Positions 42,402 through 51,580 are shown, counted from the stretch's first letter. The stretch is DNA of 64,000 nucleotides from JACOMY01 sp046233115 (GCA_046233115.1 JBJXHM010000009.1:124001-188000); one strand, 5' to 3'. Made by a program: numbers and translations. The notes: a model not told the origin generated them from the sequence alone.

Positions 42402-42907
42402 GCTTTTGCCGTCGTGTCCGTCACTGCGGCGGTCAGCCAGTGTGCGACCAGGGCGGCACGGTCCTCACCCTCGACCTCCACCGTGACGCTGTGGCGGAAC
42501 AGCAGCCGTCCCGGAGTCTTCTCGTTCATCTCCGCCAGGGTGAAGCGGGCGCGGATGCGCTGTCCGGCCTTCACCGGCACCAGCCAGCGGATCTTGTCCA
42601 GGCCGAAGTTGATCACCGGCGGATCGCCTTCCAGCAGCGGCACCGACAGCTCCGCCATGCGCACCAGCAGCGACAGCGTGAGGAAGCCGTGTGCGATGGT
42701 GCCGCCGAAGGGGCCGGCCTTGGCCGCGCGCTCGGGATCGACGTGGATGAACTGATGGTCCTCCGTCACCTCCGCGAAGGCGTCGATTCGATCCTGGTCG
42801 ATCAGGAACCAGGGCGAGACGCCGATCGACTTGCCCACCAGGTCGCGCATCTCCTGCAGGGTGACGATGCGGCGCGAGGGGACTGCTTCGGTGACCGGCG
42901 ACGACAT
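42398..42907 (-). CDS. MaoC-family (R)-hydratase/dehydratase, copy 1
   Basis: 169 residues, hot-dog fold with TEDHQFIHVDPERAAKAGPFGGTIAHGFLTL as the hydratase-2 motif. First gene of the maoC-maoC-thiolase unit. An N-terminal extension (about residues 1-15) is not found in copy 2. Divergent from the acyl-CoA ligase at 43109, with 201 bases between them for both promoters. Two neighbouring copies may form a heteromer or serve different chain lengths. Confidence 0.9.
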   Translation of the reverse strand: MSSPVTEAVPSRRIVTLQEMRDLVGKSIGVSPWFLIDQDRIDAFAEVTEDHQFIHVDPERAAKAGPFGGTIAHGFLTLSLLVRMAELSVPLLEGDPPVINFGLDKIRWLVPVKAGQRIRARFTLAEMNEKTPGRLLFRHSVTVEVEGEDRAALVAHWLTAAVTDTTAKA

Positions 42908-43108
42908 GAAGGCGGCTTCTTTCGGGTGTTGCGCTTAGGTGGCCCCTTTTTGGCAGGCTTGGTATCGCCTTGTCCAGACATGCAGAACCCGTTTTCGCAG
43001 AGCGAACCGATTGGCGCCGGACCGAGGGCGGTTTAAGTTGTCCGCAGGAACGCAGTTCGGGACCCCTGCGCCGGCCGCCGGTGGTCCCACCAGGGAGGGA
43101 AGAGCACC

Positions 43109-44755
43109 ATGCTTGAAGGCATGATGATGGATCGGCCGCTGTCGATCCCCGCCATCATCGACTACGCAGCGGACACCTACCCGGACGTCGAGGTGGTCTC
43201 GGCCCGGGTCGAGGGCGACCTGCACCGCTATGGCTACGCCGAGGCGCGCAAGCGGATCGCCCAGCTTGCCCACGCCCTGAAGGCCCTGGGGGTCGGTCCC
43301 GGCGACCGGGTGGCGACCCTGGCCTGGAACGGCTATCGCCATTTCGAGCTCTACTATGCCGCGGCCGGGATCGGGGCGGTCTGCCACACCATCAATCCCC
43401 GGCTGTTCGAAGGCCAGCTCGAGTACGTGGTGAACCATGCCAAGGACCGGGTGCTCTTCTTCGACACCACCTTCGCCCCGATCGTCGCCAAGATGCAGGC
43501 ACGCTGGCACGGCGAGCTGCACTATGTCGCGCTCGCCGACGCCGAGCACATGCCGGAGTCCGACGACCTGCCGGACCTGCTCTGCTACGAGAGCCTGCTG
43601 TCCGGCCAGCGCCAGCATTTCGACTGGGTCGAGGTGGACGAGCGGGCCGGTGCCGGCCTCTGCTACACCTCCGGCACCACCGGCGATCCCAAGGGGGCGC
43701 TCTTCTCGCATCGCTCCACTGTACTGCATGCGCTGAGCTGCATCGTCACCGGGCTCAGGACCTTCACCGCCGGGGTCAAGACCCTGCCGGTCGTGCCGCT
43801 GTTCCACGTCAACGCCTGGGGCCTGCCCTATTCCCTGCCGCTCGCCGGCGGCAGCCTGGTCTTCCCCGGTCCGAAGCTGGACGGCCCCTCGCTCTTCGAC
43901 CTGATGGAGAACGAGGGGGTCAACACCTCCTGGGGCGTGCCCACGGTCTGGATGGGCCTGCTGGCCGAGATGAAGGCGCGCGGACGGGCGCCGGCGGGCC
44001 TGGAGCTGGTGATGATCGGCGGCTCGGCGGCACCGCGCTCGATGATCGAGACCTTCGAGAAGGACTTCGGCATCGAGGTGCGCCACGGCTGGGGCATGAC
44101 CGAGATGAGCCCGGTCGGCACCACCACCGTGCTCTCGCCGGCCATGCAGGCGGAGGATGCCGAGACCCGCATCGGCTACAAGGCCACGCAAGGGCGCCGC
44201 CTCTTCAACGTCGACATGAAGATCGTCGACGAGGACGGCAAAGCGCTGCCGCATGACGGCGTCACCAGCGGCGAGCTGCTGGTGCGCGGCCCCTTCATCG
44301 CCAAGGGCTACTTCGCCGACGAGGCGGCAACGGCGGCTTCGCTGGACCCGGAGGGCTGGTTTCGGACCGGCGACGTTGCCAAGATCACGCCGGACGGCTT
44401 CCTGCAGCTGGTCGACCGCACCAAGGACCTGGTGAAGTCCGGCGGCGAGTGGATCAGCTCGATCGACCTGGAGAACATCGCCCTGGGACATCCCGCCGTG
44501 GTGAACTGCGCTGTCATCGCCGTGCCACACCCCAAGTGGGACGAGCGCCCGCTGCTCTGCGTGGTGAAGGCGGTCGACCGCGAGGTGACCAAGGAGGAGA
44601 TCCTGGCCTTCGTCGCCGAGCGGGTCGCCAAGTGGCAGGTGCCCGACGACGTGGTCTTCCTGGAGGCCCTGCCGCTCACCGCCACAGGCAAGATCTCCAA
44701 GCGCACGCTCCGGCACACGCTGGAGGGTTACACGCTGCCGGGGGTGGAGGGCTAG
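43109..44755 (+). CDS. Acyl-CoA synthetase (AMP-forming), DmdB-like
   Basis: 548 residues. Adenylate-forming motifs: YTSGTTGDPKG (186-196), GWGMTEMSPVG, DEDGKALPHDG, GWFRTGDVAKITPDGFLQLVDRTKDLVKSGGEWIS, and the catalytic lysine in LTATGKISKRTLR. The N-terminus MLEGMMMDRPLSIPAIIDYA and HRYGYAEARKR resemble the medium-chain/3-methylmercaptopropionyl-CoA ligase group (DmdB). It activates a carboxylic acid to its CoA thioester, feeding the divergent hydratases and thiolase. GGGAGG upstream supports the start. DmdB function itself is only a guess. Confidence 0.9.
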   Translation: MLEGMMMDRPLSIPAIIDYAADTYPDVEVVSARVEGDLHRYGYAEARKRIAQLAHALKALGVGPGDRVATLAWNGYRHFELYYAAAGIGAVCHTINPRLFEGQLEYVVNHAKDRVLFFDTTFAPIVAKMQARWHGELHYVALADAEHMPESDDLPDLLCYESLLSGQRQHFDWVEVDERAGAGLCYTSGTTGDPKGALFSHRSTVLHALSCIVTGLRTFTAGVKTLPVVPLFHVNAWGLPYSLPLAGGSLVFPGPKLDGPSLFDLMENEGVNTSWGVPTVWMGLLAEMKARGRAPAGLELVMIGGSAAPRSMIETFEKDFGIEVRHGWGMTEMSPVGTTTVLSPAMQAEDAETRIGYKATQGRRLFNVDMKIVDEDGKALPHDGVTSGELLVRGPFIAKGYFADEAATAASLDPEGWFRTGDVAKITPDGFLQLVDRTKDLVKSGGEWISSIDLENIALGHPAVVNCAVIAVPHPKWDERPLLCVVKAVDREVTKEEILAFVAERVAKWQVPDDVVFLEALPLTATGKISKRTLRHTLEGYTLPGVEG

Positions 44756-44763
44756 TGCGGGGT

Positions 44764-45316
44764 ATGGTCATCGGTCCCGACACCAACAGCGATACCTTGC
44801 CGCGTCACTACGAGGAGATCGACTGACTGCTGCAGGCGGCCTTCGGAGGACCGGACGAGGCCCTGTTGGTGCGCCGTCTGCGCGCCGACGGCGGCATGTG
44901 GTTGGAGCGGATCAAGCCCTGGCGCGGCGTGATTGCGGGCTATGCTGCGCTCTCCCGGATGCGGGCGCCGGAGGGGTGGGCCTGTCTTGCGGCGCTGGCC
45001 GTTCTACCGCGTTTCCAAAACGCCGCCGAATCACCGAACGAGAGCGTGCGTGGTGCCTATGCAATCGGAACGCGGCTCACCAAAGAGCTTGTGTTCTGCG
45101 TAGAGGAGGTCTTTCCCGGTTGGCGCGCGAAGGGAAAGGATTTCCCCTCCACCATCGTCGTGCTGGGCAAGCCCAGCTTCTACGAGCGCGCCGGCTTCAG
45201 CCTGGTGCGCGCAGCGGCTGACTTCACCCTAACCGATCGGCCACACCCTGATCGCGCGGCCCGGCGACGACACTCCCGAAGAGACCCTGGTCTATCCGCC
45301 TGCCTTTGGGGCTTGA
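44764..45316 (+). pseudogene. GNAT acetyltransferase pseudogene
   Basis: Reads VIGPDTNSDTLPRHYEEID then an in-frame TGA (44824-44826), and continues in the same frame with LLQAAFGGPDEALLVRRLRA, LAVLPRFQN, IGTRLTKELV and VVLGKPSFYERAGFSLVRAA, the YhbS-like GNAT pattern. Near 45240 the frame must shift to continue as HTLIARPGDDTPEETLVYPP and stop at 45316. A stray insertion (NAAESPNESV) disrupts the region before the acetyl-CoA loop. At least two lesions, so the gene is dead. Confidence 0.8.
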
Positions 45317-45320
45317 GGGC

Positions 45321-46658
45321 TTAGCGCCCGATCTCCCCGGCGAACTGCGTCAGCGAGGCGTCGAGCGCCTCGATGATCTCGTTGACCTGCTCGGCCGTGG
45401 TGATCATCGGCGGGCAGACCAGGAAGTGGTCTCCCTCGGTGCCGTCGCGGGTGCGCCGGGCATAGATGATCAGCCCCTTGTCGTAGGCGATGTCGACCAG
45501 GCGGCTGTAGGCGTTCAGCCCACGCGGCAGCGGCGCCATGCTGGCCCGGTCGGCGACCAGCTCGAAGGCCAGCAGCAGGCCCTTGCCGCGCACGTCGCCG
45601 ATCAGCTCGTGACGCTGCATCAGGGCCGAGAGCCGGGACTTCAGCAGGGCGCCCATCTCCGCCGCGCGGCCGAGCAGGCCCTCCTGCTCGATCACCTCGA
45701 TGACGGCGAGGCCGGCGGCCGAGGCCAGCGGGTTGCCGGCCGAGGTGAAGCCGTGCGCGAAGCCGCCGGCATCCATCACCGCGTCGACCAGGTCCTCGCG
45801 GGCGACCATCGCGCCCAGCGGCACGTAGCCGGCACCGAAGCCCTTGGACATGGTCATGATGTCGGGCACCACGTCCCAGTGCTCGGCGCCGAAGAAGCGG
45901 CCGGTGCGCCCGCCACCGCACATGACCTCGTCGTGGATCAGGAGCAGGCCGTAGCGGTCGCAGATCTCGCGGATCCGCGCCATGTAGCCCGGCGGCGGCA
46001 CCAGTGCGCCGGTCGAGGCGCCGCCGATCGGCTCGACGATGAAGGCCAGCACGCTCTCCGGCCCTTCCTCCAGGATCTTGGCCTCCAGCATGTCGGCGTA
46101 GTGGCGGCCGGTCTCCGCGCTCTCGGGGTCGAGGCCATCCAGGTAGGCCCTCGGCGCCGGGATCTTCGGCATGGCCTGCATCATCGGCTCGAAGGGCGCG
46201 GTCAGCGGCGTGTAGCCGGTCAGCGCCAGCGCACCCAGGGTGCAGCCGTGATAGCTGGGGCTGCGCGAGATCACCTTCCAGCGGCTGCCCTGGCCGACCG
46301 CTAGCGCGTACTGCCGGGCGAGCTTGATCGCGCTCTCCACCGCCTCCGACCCGCCGGAGACCAGGAAGACCCGCTCCAGCCCCGCAGGTGCCAGGCTCGC
46401 GGTCTTGGCCGCCAGCCGCTCCGAGGCCTCGGTCTCGAAGTGCAGGCGATAGCCGAAGGTCGATCGTTCCATCTGCTTGCGCATGGCCTCCAGCACGACC
46501 GGGTGCGAGTGGCCGATGTTGGAGACCATGGCGCCGGAGGAGCCGTCCAGGTAGCGCTTGCCGTGGACGTCCCACATGTAGACGCCCTCGGCGCGGTCCA
46601 GCAGCGGCCGCGGGGAGCGGCTCTGGTAGAAGAGGTGCGAACGCGGGACCTCAGTCAT
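45321..46658 (-). CDS. Class III PLP-dependent aminotransferase
   Basis: 445 residues, fold type I. PLP lysine K272 (TMSKGFGAGYVPLG), D243 for the pyridine nitrogen (LLIHDEVMCGGGRTG), SGGSEAVESAIKLAR for phosphate binding. Family members transaminate omega-amino acids, diamines or taurine/beta-alanine with pyruvate or 2-oxoglutarate. Its start overlaps the amino-acid ABC ATPase gene by 8 bases, so it probably acts on the imported compound. Substrate unknown. Confidence 0.92.
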   Translation of the reverse strand: MTEVPRSHLFYQSRSPRPLLDRAEGVYMWDVHGKRYLDGSSGAMVSNIGHSHPVVLEAMRKQMERSTFGYRLHFETEASERLAAKTASLAPAGLERVFLVSGGSEAVESAIKLARQYALAVGQGSRWKVISRSPSYHGCTLGALALTGYTPLTAPFEPMMQAMPKIPAPRAYLDGLDPESAETGRHYADMLEAKILEEGPESVLAFIVEPIGGASTGALVPPPGYMARIREICDRYGLLLIHDEVMCGGGRTGRFFGAEHWDVVPDIMTMSKGFGAGYVPLGAMVAREDLVDAVMDAGGFAHGFTSAGNPLASAAGLAVIEVIEQEGLLGRAAEMGALLKSRLSALMQRHELIGDVRGKGLLLAFELVADRASMAPLPRGLNAYSRLVDIAYDKGLIIYARRTRDGTEGDHFLVCPPMITTAEQVNEIIEALDASLTQFAGEIGR

Positions 46659-47409
46659 CGAACACCTGCTGCAAGAAGGTTTTGGTGCGGGCTTCCCTGG
46701 GTGCGCGGAAGACCTGGGCGGGCGGCCCTTCCTCGGCGACCAGTCCGTCGGCCATGAAGATCACGTGGTCAGAGACGTCCTCGGCGAAGCGCAGGTCGTG
46801 GGTCACGATCAGCATGGTCATGTCTTCCTGCGCCAGGCCCTTCATCACCCGGTTGACCTCGCCGACCAGCTCGGGGTCCAGCGCCGAGGTCACCTCGTCG
46901 AACAGCATGACCTTTGGCGACATGGCGAGCGCCCGGGCAATGGCGACCCGCTGCTTCTGGCCGCCGGAGAGACGCGAGGGGAAGTAGTCCGCCCGCTCGG
47001 CCAGCCCGACCTTGGCCAGTAGTGCCTTGGCCTGCTCCACCGCCTGGGCCTTGCTCGCGCGGCCGAGCATGACCGGGGCCAGGGTCACGTTCTCGATCGC
47101 GGTCAGGTGCGGGAAGAGATTGAAGTGCTGGAACACCATGCCGATGTCCTGGCGCAGCCGGTTCAGGTGGCGCTCGCGGGCGCGGTGCGGCAGGACCTTG
47201 TTCACCAGGTCGCCGTCGAACCAGATCTCGCCCTCGGTCACCTCTTCGAGCTGGTTGATGGTGCGCAGCAGGGTGGACTTGCCGGAGCCGCTGGCGCCGA
47301 TCAGCGCCACGATCTGGCCCGGCTGCACCTCCATGTCGATGCCCTTCAGGACTTGCACGTCGCCGAAGTTCTTCTTCAGGCCGCGGATGGAGATGATCGA
47401 CTCGCTCAT
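46651..47409 (-). CDS. Polar amino-acid ABC transporter ATPase (GlnQ/HisP type)
   Basis: 252 residues. Walker A GASGSGKST, Q-loop VFQHFNLFPHLT (the amino-acid-importer variant), signature LSGGQKQRVAIARAL, Walker B VMLFDEVTSALDPELVGEV and H-loop IVTHDLRFAEDV. Energises the importer formed with the two permeases upstream, 9 bases away. Overlaps the aminotransferase gene downstream. Confidence 0.95.
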   Translation of the reverse strand: MSESIISIRGLKKNFGDVQVLKGIDMEVQPGQIVALIGASGSGKSTLLRTINQLEEVTEGEIWFDGDLVNKVLPHRARERHLNRLRQDIGMVFQHFNLFPHLTAIENVTLAPVMLGRASKAQAVEQAKALLAKVGLAERADYFPSRLSGGQKQRVAIARALAMSPKVMLFDEVTSALDPELVGEVNRVMKGLAQEDMTMLIVTHDLRFAEDVSDHVIFMADGLVAEEGPPAQVFRAPREARTKTFLQQVFDD

Positions 47410-47418
47410 GGCTCGGGC

Positions 47419-48075
47419 CTAGCGGTAGCGGGCGGAGCGGTGCTCGGCGACGCGAACCACCTTCTCCAGCCCTAGGTTGAGGATGTAGTAGATCGCTGCG
47501 GCCGCGAGATAGAACTCGAAGGGCCGGAAGCTGTCGGAGATCGCGCGCTGGGCCGAGAGGGTCAGCTCCATGACGCCGATGACCGAGACCAGCGCACTCT
47601 CCTTCAGGAGCGCGATCATCATGTTGCCCAGCGCCGGGGTCACGTTGGCCACGGCCTGCGGCACGATGGTCTTGCGCAGCGTCTGCAGGTGGCTGAGGCC
47701 CAGGCTGCGCGAGGCCTCGTACTGGCCCTTGTCCACCGCCTGGATCGCCGAGCGGATGATGTCGGAGTTATAGACCGCAAAGTGCAGGCTGAGCGCGATC
47801 ACCCCGGCGGTGAAGGCGTTGAGGTCCAGGCCGATCTGCACCAGGCCGAAGTAGATCAGGTAGAGCTGTAGTAGCAACGGCGTGCCCATGAAGAGCCAGA
47901 CGAAGCCGGCTACCGGCCAGCGCAGCAAAGCATGGCGGCTGAGCAGCGACACGGCCATCAGGATGCCGACGGCCAAGCTGAAGAACATCGAGAGCGCGGT
48001 CAGCGCGATGGTCCAGAGCGTGCCGGCCAGCAGGATGTCGCTGTAGTCGGGGAGGATGGTGAAATCGAGGTTCAT
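47419..48075 (-). CDS. Polar amino-acid ABC transporter permease, second subunit
   Basis: 218 residues with about five TM helices. His/Glu/Gln-type signature MGTPLLLQLYLIYFGL (the RGTPxLxQL motif) and the ATPase-docking loop EASRSLGLSHLQTLRKTIVPQAVANVTPALGN. It forms a heterodimer with the permease encoded 6 bases upstream. Confidence 0.94.
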   Translation of the reverse strand: MNLDFTILPDYSDILLAGTLWTIALTALSMFFSLAVGILMAVSLLSRHALLRWPVAGFVWLFMGTPLLLQLYLIYFGLVQIGLDLNAFTAGVIALSLHFAVYNSDIIRSAIQAVDKGQYEASRSLGLSHLQTLRKTIVPQAVANVTPALGNMMIALLKESALVSVIGVMELTLSAQRAISDSFRPFEFYLAAAAIYYILNLGLEKVVRVAEHRSARYR

Positions 48076-48081
48076 CGGCCG

Positions 48082-48729
48082 CTAGTCCAGCGCCACCCGG
48101 CGGTCGGCCCGGCGCACGCCCCAGGAGAAGAGGGTGCAGATCACCAGGTAGAAGACCGAGGCGAGGATGAACATCTCGAAGGGCTTGTAGGTCGAGGAGA
48201 TGTAGCGGTGGGCGGTGTAGGAGAGCTCCACCACCGAGATGGTCGAGACCAGCGCCGAGCCCTTGATCAGCGCGATGGCGTTCACCCCCAGCGGGCGAAC
48301 CATCAGGCGGGCGGCCTGCGGCAGGATGATCTTGCGCATCACCGCGGTCTGGCTAAGGCCGAGGCAGCGCCCGGCCTCCATCTGGCCGCGGTCGACCGAG
48401 ACGATGGCGCCGCGGATCGATTCGCACATGTAGGCGCCGATGTTGACCCCGAGCCCGATCACGCCGGCCTCGAAGGGATCGAGCTGGATGCCGACCTGCG
48501 GGCCGCCGAAATAGAGCAGGAAGAGCTGGATCAGCGCCGGGGTGCCGCGGAACAGGCTGACGTAGGCCCTGGCCGGCCAGCGCAGGCTGCGGTAGCGCGA
48601 GACGCTGGCCAGCGCCGCGGCGAAGCCCAGCGCCAGGCCCAGCACGATGGCCAGCGCCGAGATCTCGACGGTGATCAAGGCGGCCTCGGCGAAGAAGGGC
48701 CAGACCCGTCCTATGAGCTCGAAATCCAT
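48082..48729 (-). CDS. Polar amino-acid ABC transporter permease, first subunit
   Basis: 215 residues with about five TM helices. Signature FRGTPALIQLFLLYFGG and docking loop EAGRCLGLSQTAVMRKIILPQAARLMVRPLGVN. 87 bases, carrying a strong stem-loop, separate it from the binding-protein gene. Confidence 0.94.
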   Translation of the reverse strand: MDFELIGRVWPFFAEAALITVEISALAIVLGLALGFAAALASVSRYRSLRWPARAYVSLFRGTPALIQLFLLYFGGPQVGIQLDPFEAGVIGLGVNIGAYMCESIRGAIVSVDRGQMEAGRCLGLSQTAVMRKIILPQAARLMVRPLGVNAIALIKGSALVSTISVVELSYTAHRYISSTYKPFEMFILASVFYLVICTLFSWGVRRADRRVALD

Positions 48730-48764
48730 CGGCGCCTCGGGGAGAGCGTGAGTGGCGGGAAGCT

Positions 48765-48797
48765 ACCGGCTGGGGAAGCGAGGCTTCCCCTGCCGGT
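48765..48797 (-). promoter_or_regulatory. Strong intercistronic stem-loop after binding-protein gene
   Basis: GGGGAAGC (48772-48779) pairs with GCTTCCCC (48783-48790) around GAG, and the outer ACCGGC (48765-48770) pairs with GCCGGT (48792-48797) across one T-T mismatch: 14 bp in all. It lies 20 bases after the binding-protein stop. No T-tract on the minus strand, so mRNA protection or partial termination is likelier than full termination. Confidence 0.75.
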
Positions 48798-48816
48798 GTG
48801 CTTCAGGAGGGTTGGG

Positions 48817-49599
48817 CTAGCGGATGTCAGCGCCGACCCACTCGACGGCGATCTTCTCGTAGGTGCCGTCGGCCATCATCTCGTCCAGCGCCTTCTGCAT
48901 AGCCGCCTTCAGCTCGGGATTGTCCTTGCGGATGGCGATGCCGATCTCGACGCTGCCGCCTTCCAGGTTCGGTAGGTCCATCATCTTGATCGGCTTGCCG
49001 GCGTCGATCGCCACCTTGCCGGGGATGGAGTCGATGATGAAGGCGTCGATGCGGCCGTGCTCCAGCTCCAGCATCAGCTCGGGCAGGCCCTTGTAGGTGC
49101 GGATGTCCCAGTCCATATCGGCCTGCGCGTTGGCCCACTTCTCGTGGGTCTCGCCCAGGGTCACGCCGATCTTCTTGCCCTTGAGGTCATCCAGCGTGGC
49201 GGCGCTGGAATCGGCCGGGATGAAGATGGCGCGGCCGCTGCGGTAGTAGGGACCGACGAAGTCGACCACCTTCTGGCGCTCTGGCGTGATCGTCATGGAG
49301 CCCACGATGGTGTCGTACTTGCCGGCCAGCAGGCCCGCCAGGATGCCATCCCAGGCGGTGGTGACGATGAGCGGCTCGACGCCGAGGCGCGTGGCGATCT
49401 CGCTGCCGATGGCGACGTCGAAGCCCACGACCTCGTTCTGGTCGTTGATCAGCGAGAAGGGCGGATAGGCGCCGGTCAGCGCGATCGACATCTCGCCCTT
49501 TTCCTTGATCTTCTCCAGGTCGTCGGCAAAGGCCGGGGCGCTCATGGCCATTCCGGCAACGGCAATACCGGCCAGGAGGCCGGTCACGGTCTTGAGCAT
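48817..49599 (-). CDS. Polar amino-acid ABC transporter binding protein
   Basis: 260 residues from the ATG at 49599, with a Sec signal (LLAGIAVAGMAMSAPAFA, cleavage near 25). SBP family 3: MSIALTGAYPPFSLINDQNEVVGFDVAIGSEIATRLG, AWDGILAGLLAGKYDTIVGSMTITPERQKVVDFVGPYY, KKIGVTLGETHEKWA. The R/D residues that hold the amino-acid headgroup in the family are not all identifiable by eye. First gene of the importer-aminotransferase operon, divergent from a LysR regulator. An upstream ATG at 49659 precedes the signal peptide and was rejected. Confidence 0.93.
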   Translation of the reverse strand: MLKTVTGLLAGIAVAGMAMSAPAFADDLEKIKEKGEMSIALTGAYPPFSLINDQNEVVGFDVAIGSEIATRLGVEPLIVTTAWDGILAGLLAGKYDTIVGSMTITPERQKVVDFVGPYYRSGRAIFIPADSSAATLDDLKGKKIGVTLGETHEKWANAQADMDWDIRTYKGLPELMLELEHGRIDAFIIDSIPGKVAIDAGKPIKMMDLPNLEGGSVEIGIAIRKDNPELKAAMQKALDEMMADGTYEKIAVEWVGADIR

Positions 49600-49730
49600 C
49601 TGACGCTCCCTTCGTCTCTGGTCGCAGCACTCTGTCCCGCGCCTCGAGGGCCGGAACACAGCGGGAAGCGTCTCACGCGTGTAACCATTTTCGAAATAGA
49701 TAGTGATAATGATGAGTATTCTTGATATGA

Positions 49731-50711
49731 ATGGTAATGGCGACCGAAGAGAACGCGCGCGGCGCGGAAATCCTGCAGGCCGGGCGCGACTTCGACTGGA
49801 ACCTGCTGCACACCTTCGTGGCCCTGGCCGAGGCGCGTAGCGTCACCGCCGCGGCGGAACGGCTGGGGCGCAAGCAGCCCAGTGTTTCCAATGCTTTACG
49901 CCGTCTGGAAGAGCAGCTTGGCAAGCGCCTGATCGAGCGTTCGCCCAGCAGCTTCCGCCTGACCGAGGCGGGGCGTCTGCTCTATCGCGAGGCCATCGAC
50001 ATCTACGGTTCTGTGGTGCGCCTCAAGACCCTGATGCGCGACGTGACCGACGAGGTGCGCGGCCACGTCCGCATCGCCATGGTGACCCATGCCGTCAGCC
50101 CGCTGTTCGACGACTGGCTGCTGGCCTTCCACAAGACTCATCCGATGGCGACCCTGACGCTGGACGTGATGGCCTCCATCGCCGCGGTGGGCGAGGTGAT
50201 GGCGCGGCGCGCCTCGCTCGGCATTTGCATGGTGCACGAGCAGAACCCCAAGCTGGAGTATCGCTGTCTCTACCGCGAATACTTCGGCCTCTTCTGCGGG
50301 CCGGGGCATCCGCTCTACGGGCGCAAGGGCCTGGCGAAGAGCGATCTCAGGGGCCACTCCTCGATCAGCTTCCCGACCGACAGCCTGAACGACGTGCTGC
50401 GCCCGGTGGCGCTGCTGCGGGCCGAGGCCGGCCTGGACCAGCGCATCGTCGGCCGCTCGACCCATCTGGAGGAGGTGCGGCGCATGACCATCGCGGGCCT
50501 GGGGATCGGCGCCCTGCCCGTGCACGTGGTGGCGCGCGACGTCGCCGACGGGTTGCTGTGGCGCCTGCCGCCCTATGAGGACCCGCCGGAGCTGGAGGTC
50601 TTCCTCACCTGGAACCCGGCGGCCCGCACCAACCGCGCCGAGCAGGCCTTCCTCGCCGGCCTGGTCGAGCGCATCGAGCAGACCCCGATAGAGCGCCGCA
50701 CCTACCGCTAG
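49731..50711 (+). CDS. LysR-family transcriptional regulator
   Basis: 326 residues. N-terminal winged HTH (about 22-82; FDWNLLHTFVALAEARSVTAAAERLGRKQPSVSNALRRLEEQLGKRLIERS) and a C-terminal co-inducer domain (about 110-310). LysR proteins usually control a divergent operon; here that is the amino-acid importer plus aminotransferase, 131 bases away. The ATG at 49731 or the one at 49737 could be used; neither has a strong ribosome site. The intergenic strip is unusually AT-rich. Confidence 0.92.
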   Translation: MVMATEENARGAEILQAGRDFDWNLLHTFVALAEARSVTAAAERLGRKQPSVSNALRRLEEQLGKRLIERSPSSFRLTEAGRLLYREAIDIYGSVVRLKTLMRDVTDEVRGHVRIAMVTHAVSPLFDDWLLAFHKTHPMATLTLDVMASIAAVGEVMARRASLGICMVHEQNPKLEYRCLYREYFGLFCGPGHPLYGRKGLAKSDLRGHSSISFPTDSLNDVLRPVALLRAEAGLDQRIVGRSTHLEEVRRMTIAGLGIGALPVHVVARDVADGLLWRLPPYEDPPELEVFLTWNPAARTNRAEQAFLAGLVERIEQTPIERRTYR

Positions 50712-50881
50712 GCCGAGCTCTTCATTTCGTAGCCAGGTAGGGCATTGCTCGGGAACGAGAAAGCAGTGTTCTGCTCAGCCTCGCAGAGATAGGCAGTCGC
50801 GAGACAGGTGCCGCCACCAAGAACCACGACTGAAACGACCCCGTGCCGCAGGGTCCATGCCCGAAAAGGTCGGCAAGGTAA

Positions 50882-51181
50882 TCAGTCGGGGGGAGCGGAG
50901 TCAGGCGCATTACCGCAGGGTTCAGTGTTGTAGAATCCGTGGTCTGTACCCGCCCCTCTGTCGGGGTGTTCGGTCGGGCTCTGGATTCCGCGGTTAAAGT
51001 CTTTGCCCCAAAGGCCGAACGCTCCGGATAGGGCCCCGGTGCCGCATTGGGCGTCGGGATTTGCGTTCTGCCGTATCTCGTTGTAGCGGTCCTCTCCGGG
51101 TTCCGAGTTGCCCTGTGCAACAGCAGCGGTCGAAAACGCGAGCGCGCCGGCCAGACCGATGATGGCGATGGCAGTTTTCAT
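50882..51181 (-). CDS. Small secreted protein of unknown function
   Basis: 99 residues from the ATG at 51181, preceded by GGGGGAAA. Signal peptide MKTAIAIIGLAGALAFSTAA with AVA|Q cleavage near residue 22. The mature ~77 residues are polar, Gly/Asp/Pro-rich and hold two cysteines (C46, C89) that could form one disulfide in the periplasm. No family recognised. An in-frame ATG at 51271 precedes the signal and was rejected. It sits alone between the LysR gene and a 524-base gap. Confidence 0.7.
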   Translation of the reverse strand: MKTAIAIIGLAGALAFSTAAVAQGNSEPGEDRYNEIRQNANPDAQCGTGALSGAFGLWGKDFNRGIQSPTEHPDRGAGTDHGFYNTEPCGNAPDSAPPD

Positions 51182-51552
51182 GTTTCCCCCCATGGTTGAG
51201 TTTTGTTTCGCACGGTCAGCGGCAGATAAAACTCCAGTGACTCTGATGTCACCCTCTATCGCCACTGACATTGCAGGAAAATGCTAGACGTTCAGTCGAT
51301 TGTGGTCAATGGCGCTAGCGTTCTTACAGGAATTCCGGCGGTGGTTGTTAAATTTTCTAAGATACATCGCAGAGGGGTATTCTTCGCGCTACATGAGATG
51401 CACCCGTCGGTTCTAGGCCCGCGATAGGCGTAATCTGCGGGCGTGCCAGTCGGCGCTTCAGTCCAGCGTCCGCCGGTAAAGGGTTAGCGCTACGAACCTG
51501 ATCACTAGCCCGCACTTTTCATTTTTTGTTTATGAGTCGACTGATCCGCCTT

Positions 51553-51580
51553 TTTTTCCGCCCCGATGGGGGCGGAAAAA
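51553..51580. repeat. 12-bp perfect stem-loop with T/A arms
   Basis: TTTTTCCGCCCC (51553-51564) pairs with GGGGCGGAAAAA (51569-51580) around GATG. On either strand the T-run is on the 5' side and the A-run on the 3' side, opposite to an intrinsic terminator, so I do not call it one. Confidence 0.7.

Noticed and set aside
44866..45324. Intact separate GNAT gene starting at 44866
   Set aside because: The first third of the domain lies upstream of an in-frame stop and the C-terminal end needs a frameshift; it is one broken gene.
51553..51580. Intrinsic terminator
   Set aside because: The T-run precedes and the A-run follows the stem on both strands, the reverse of a rho-independent terminator.
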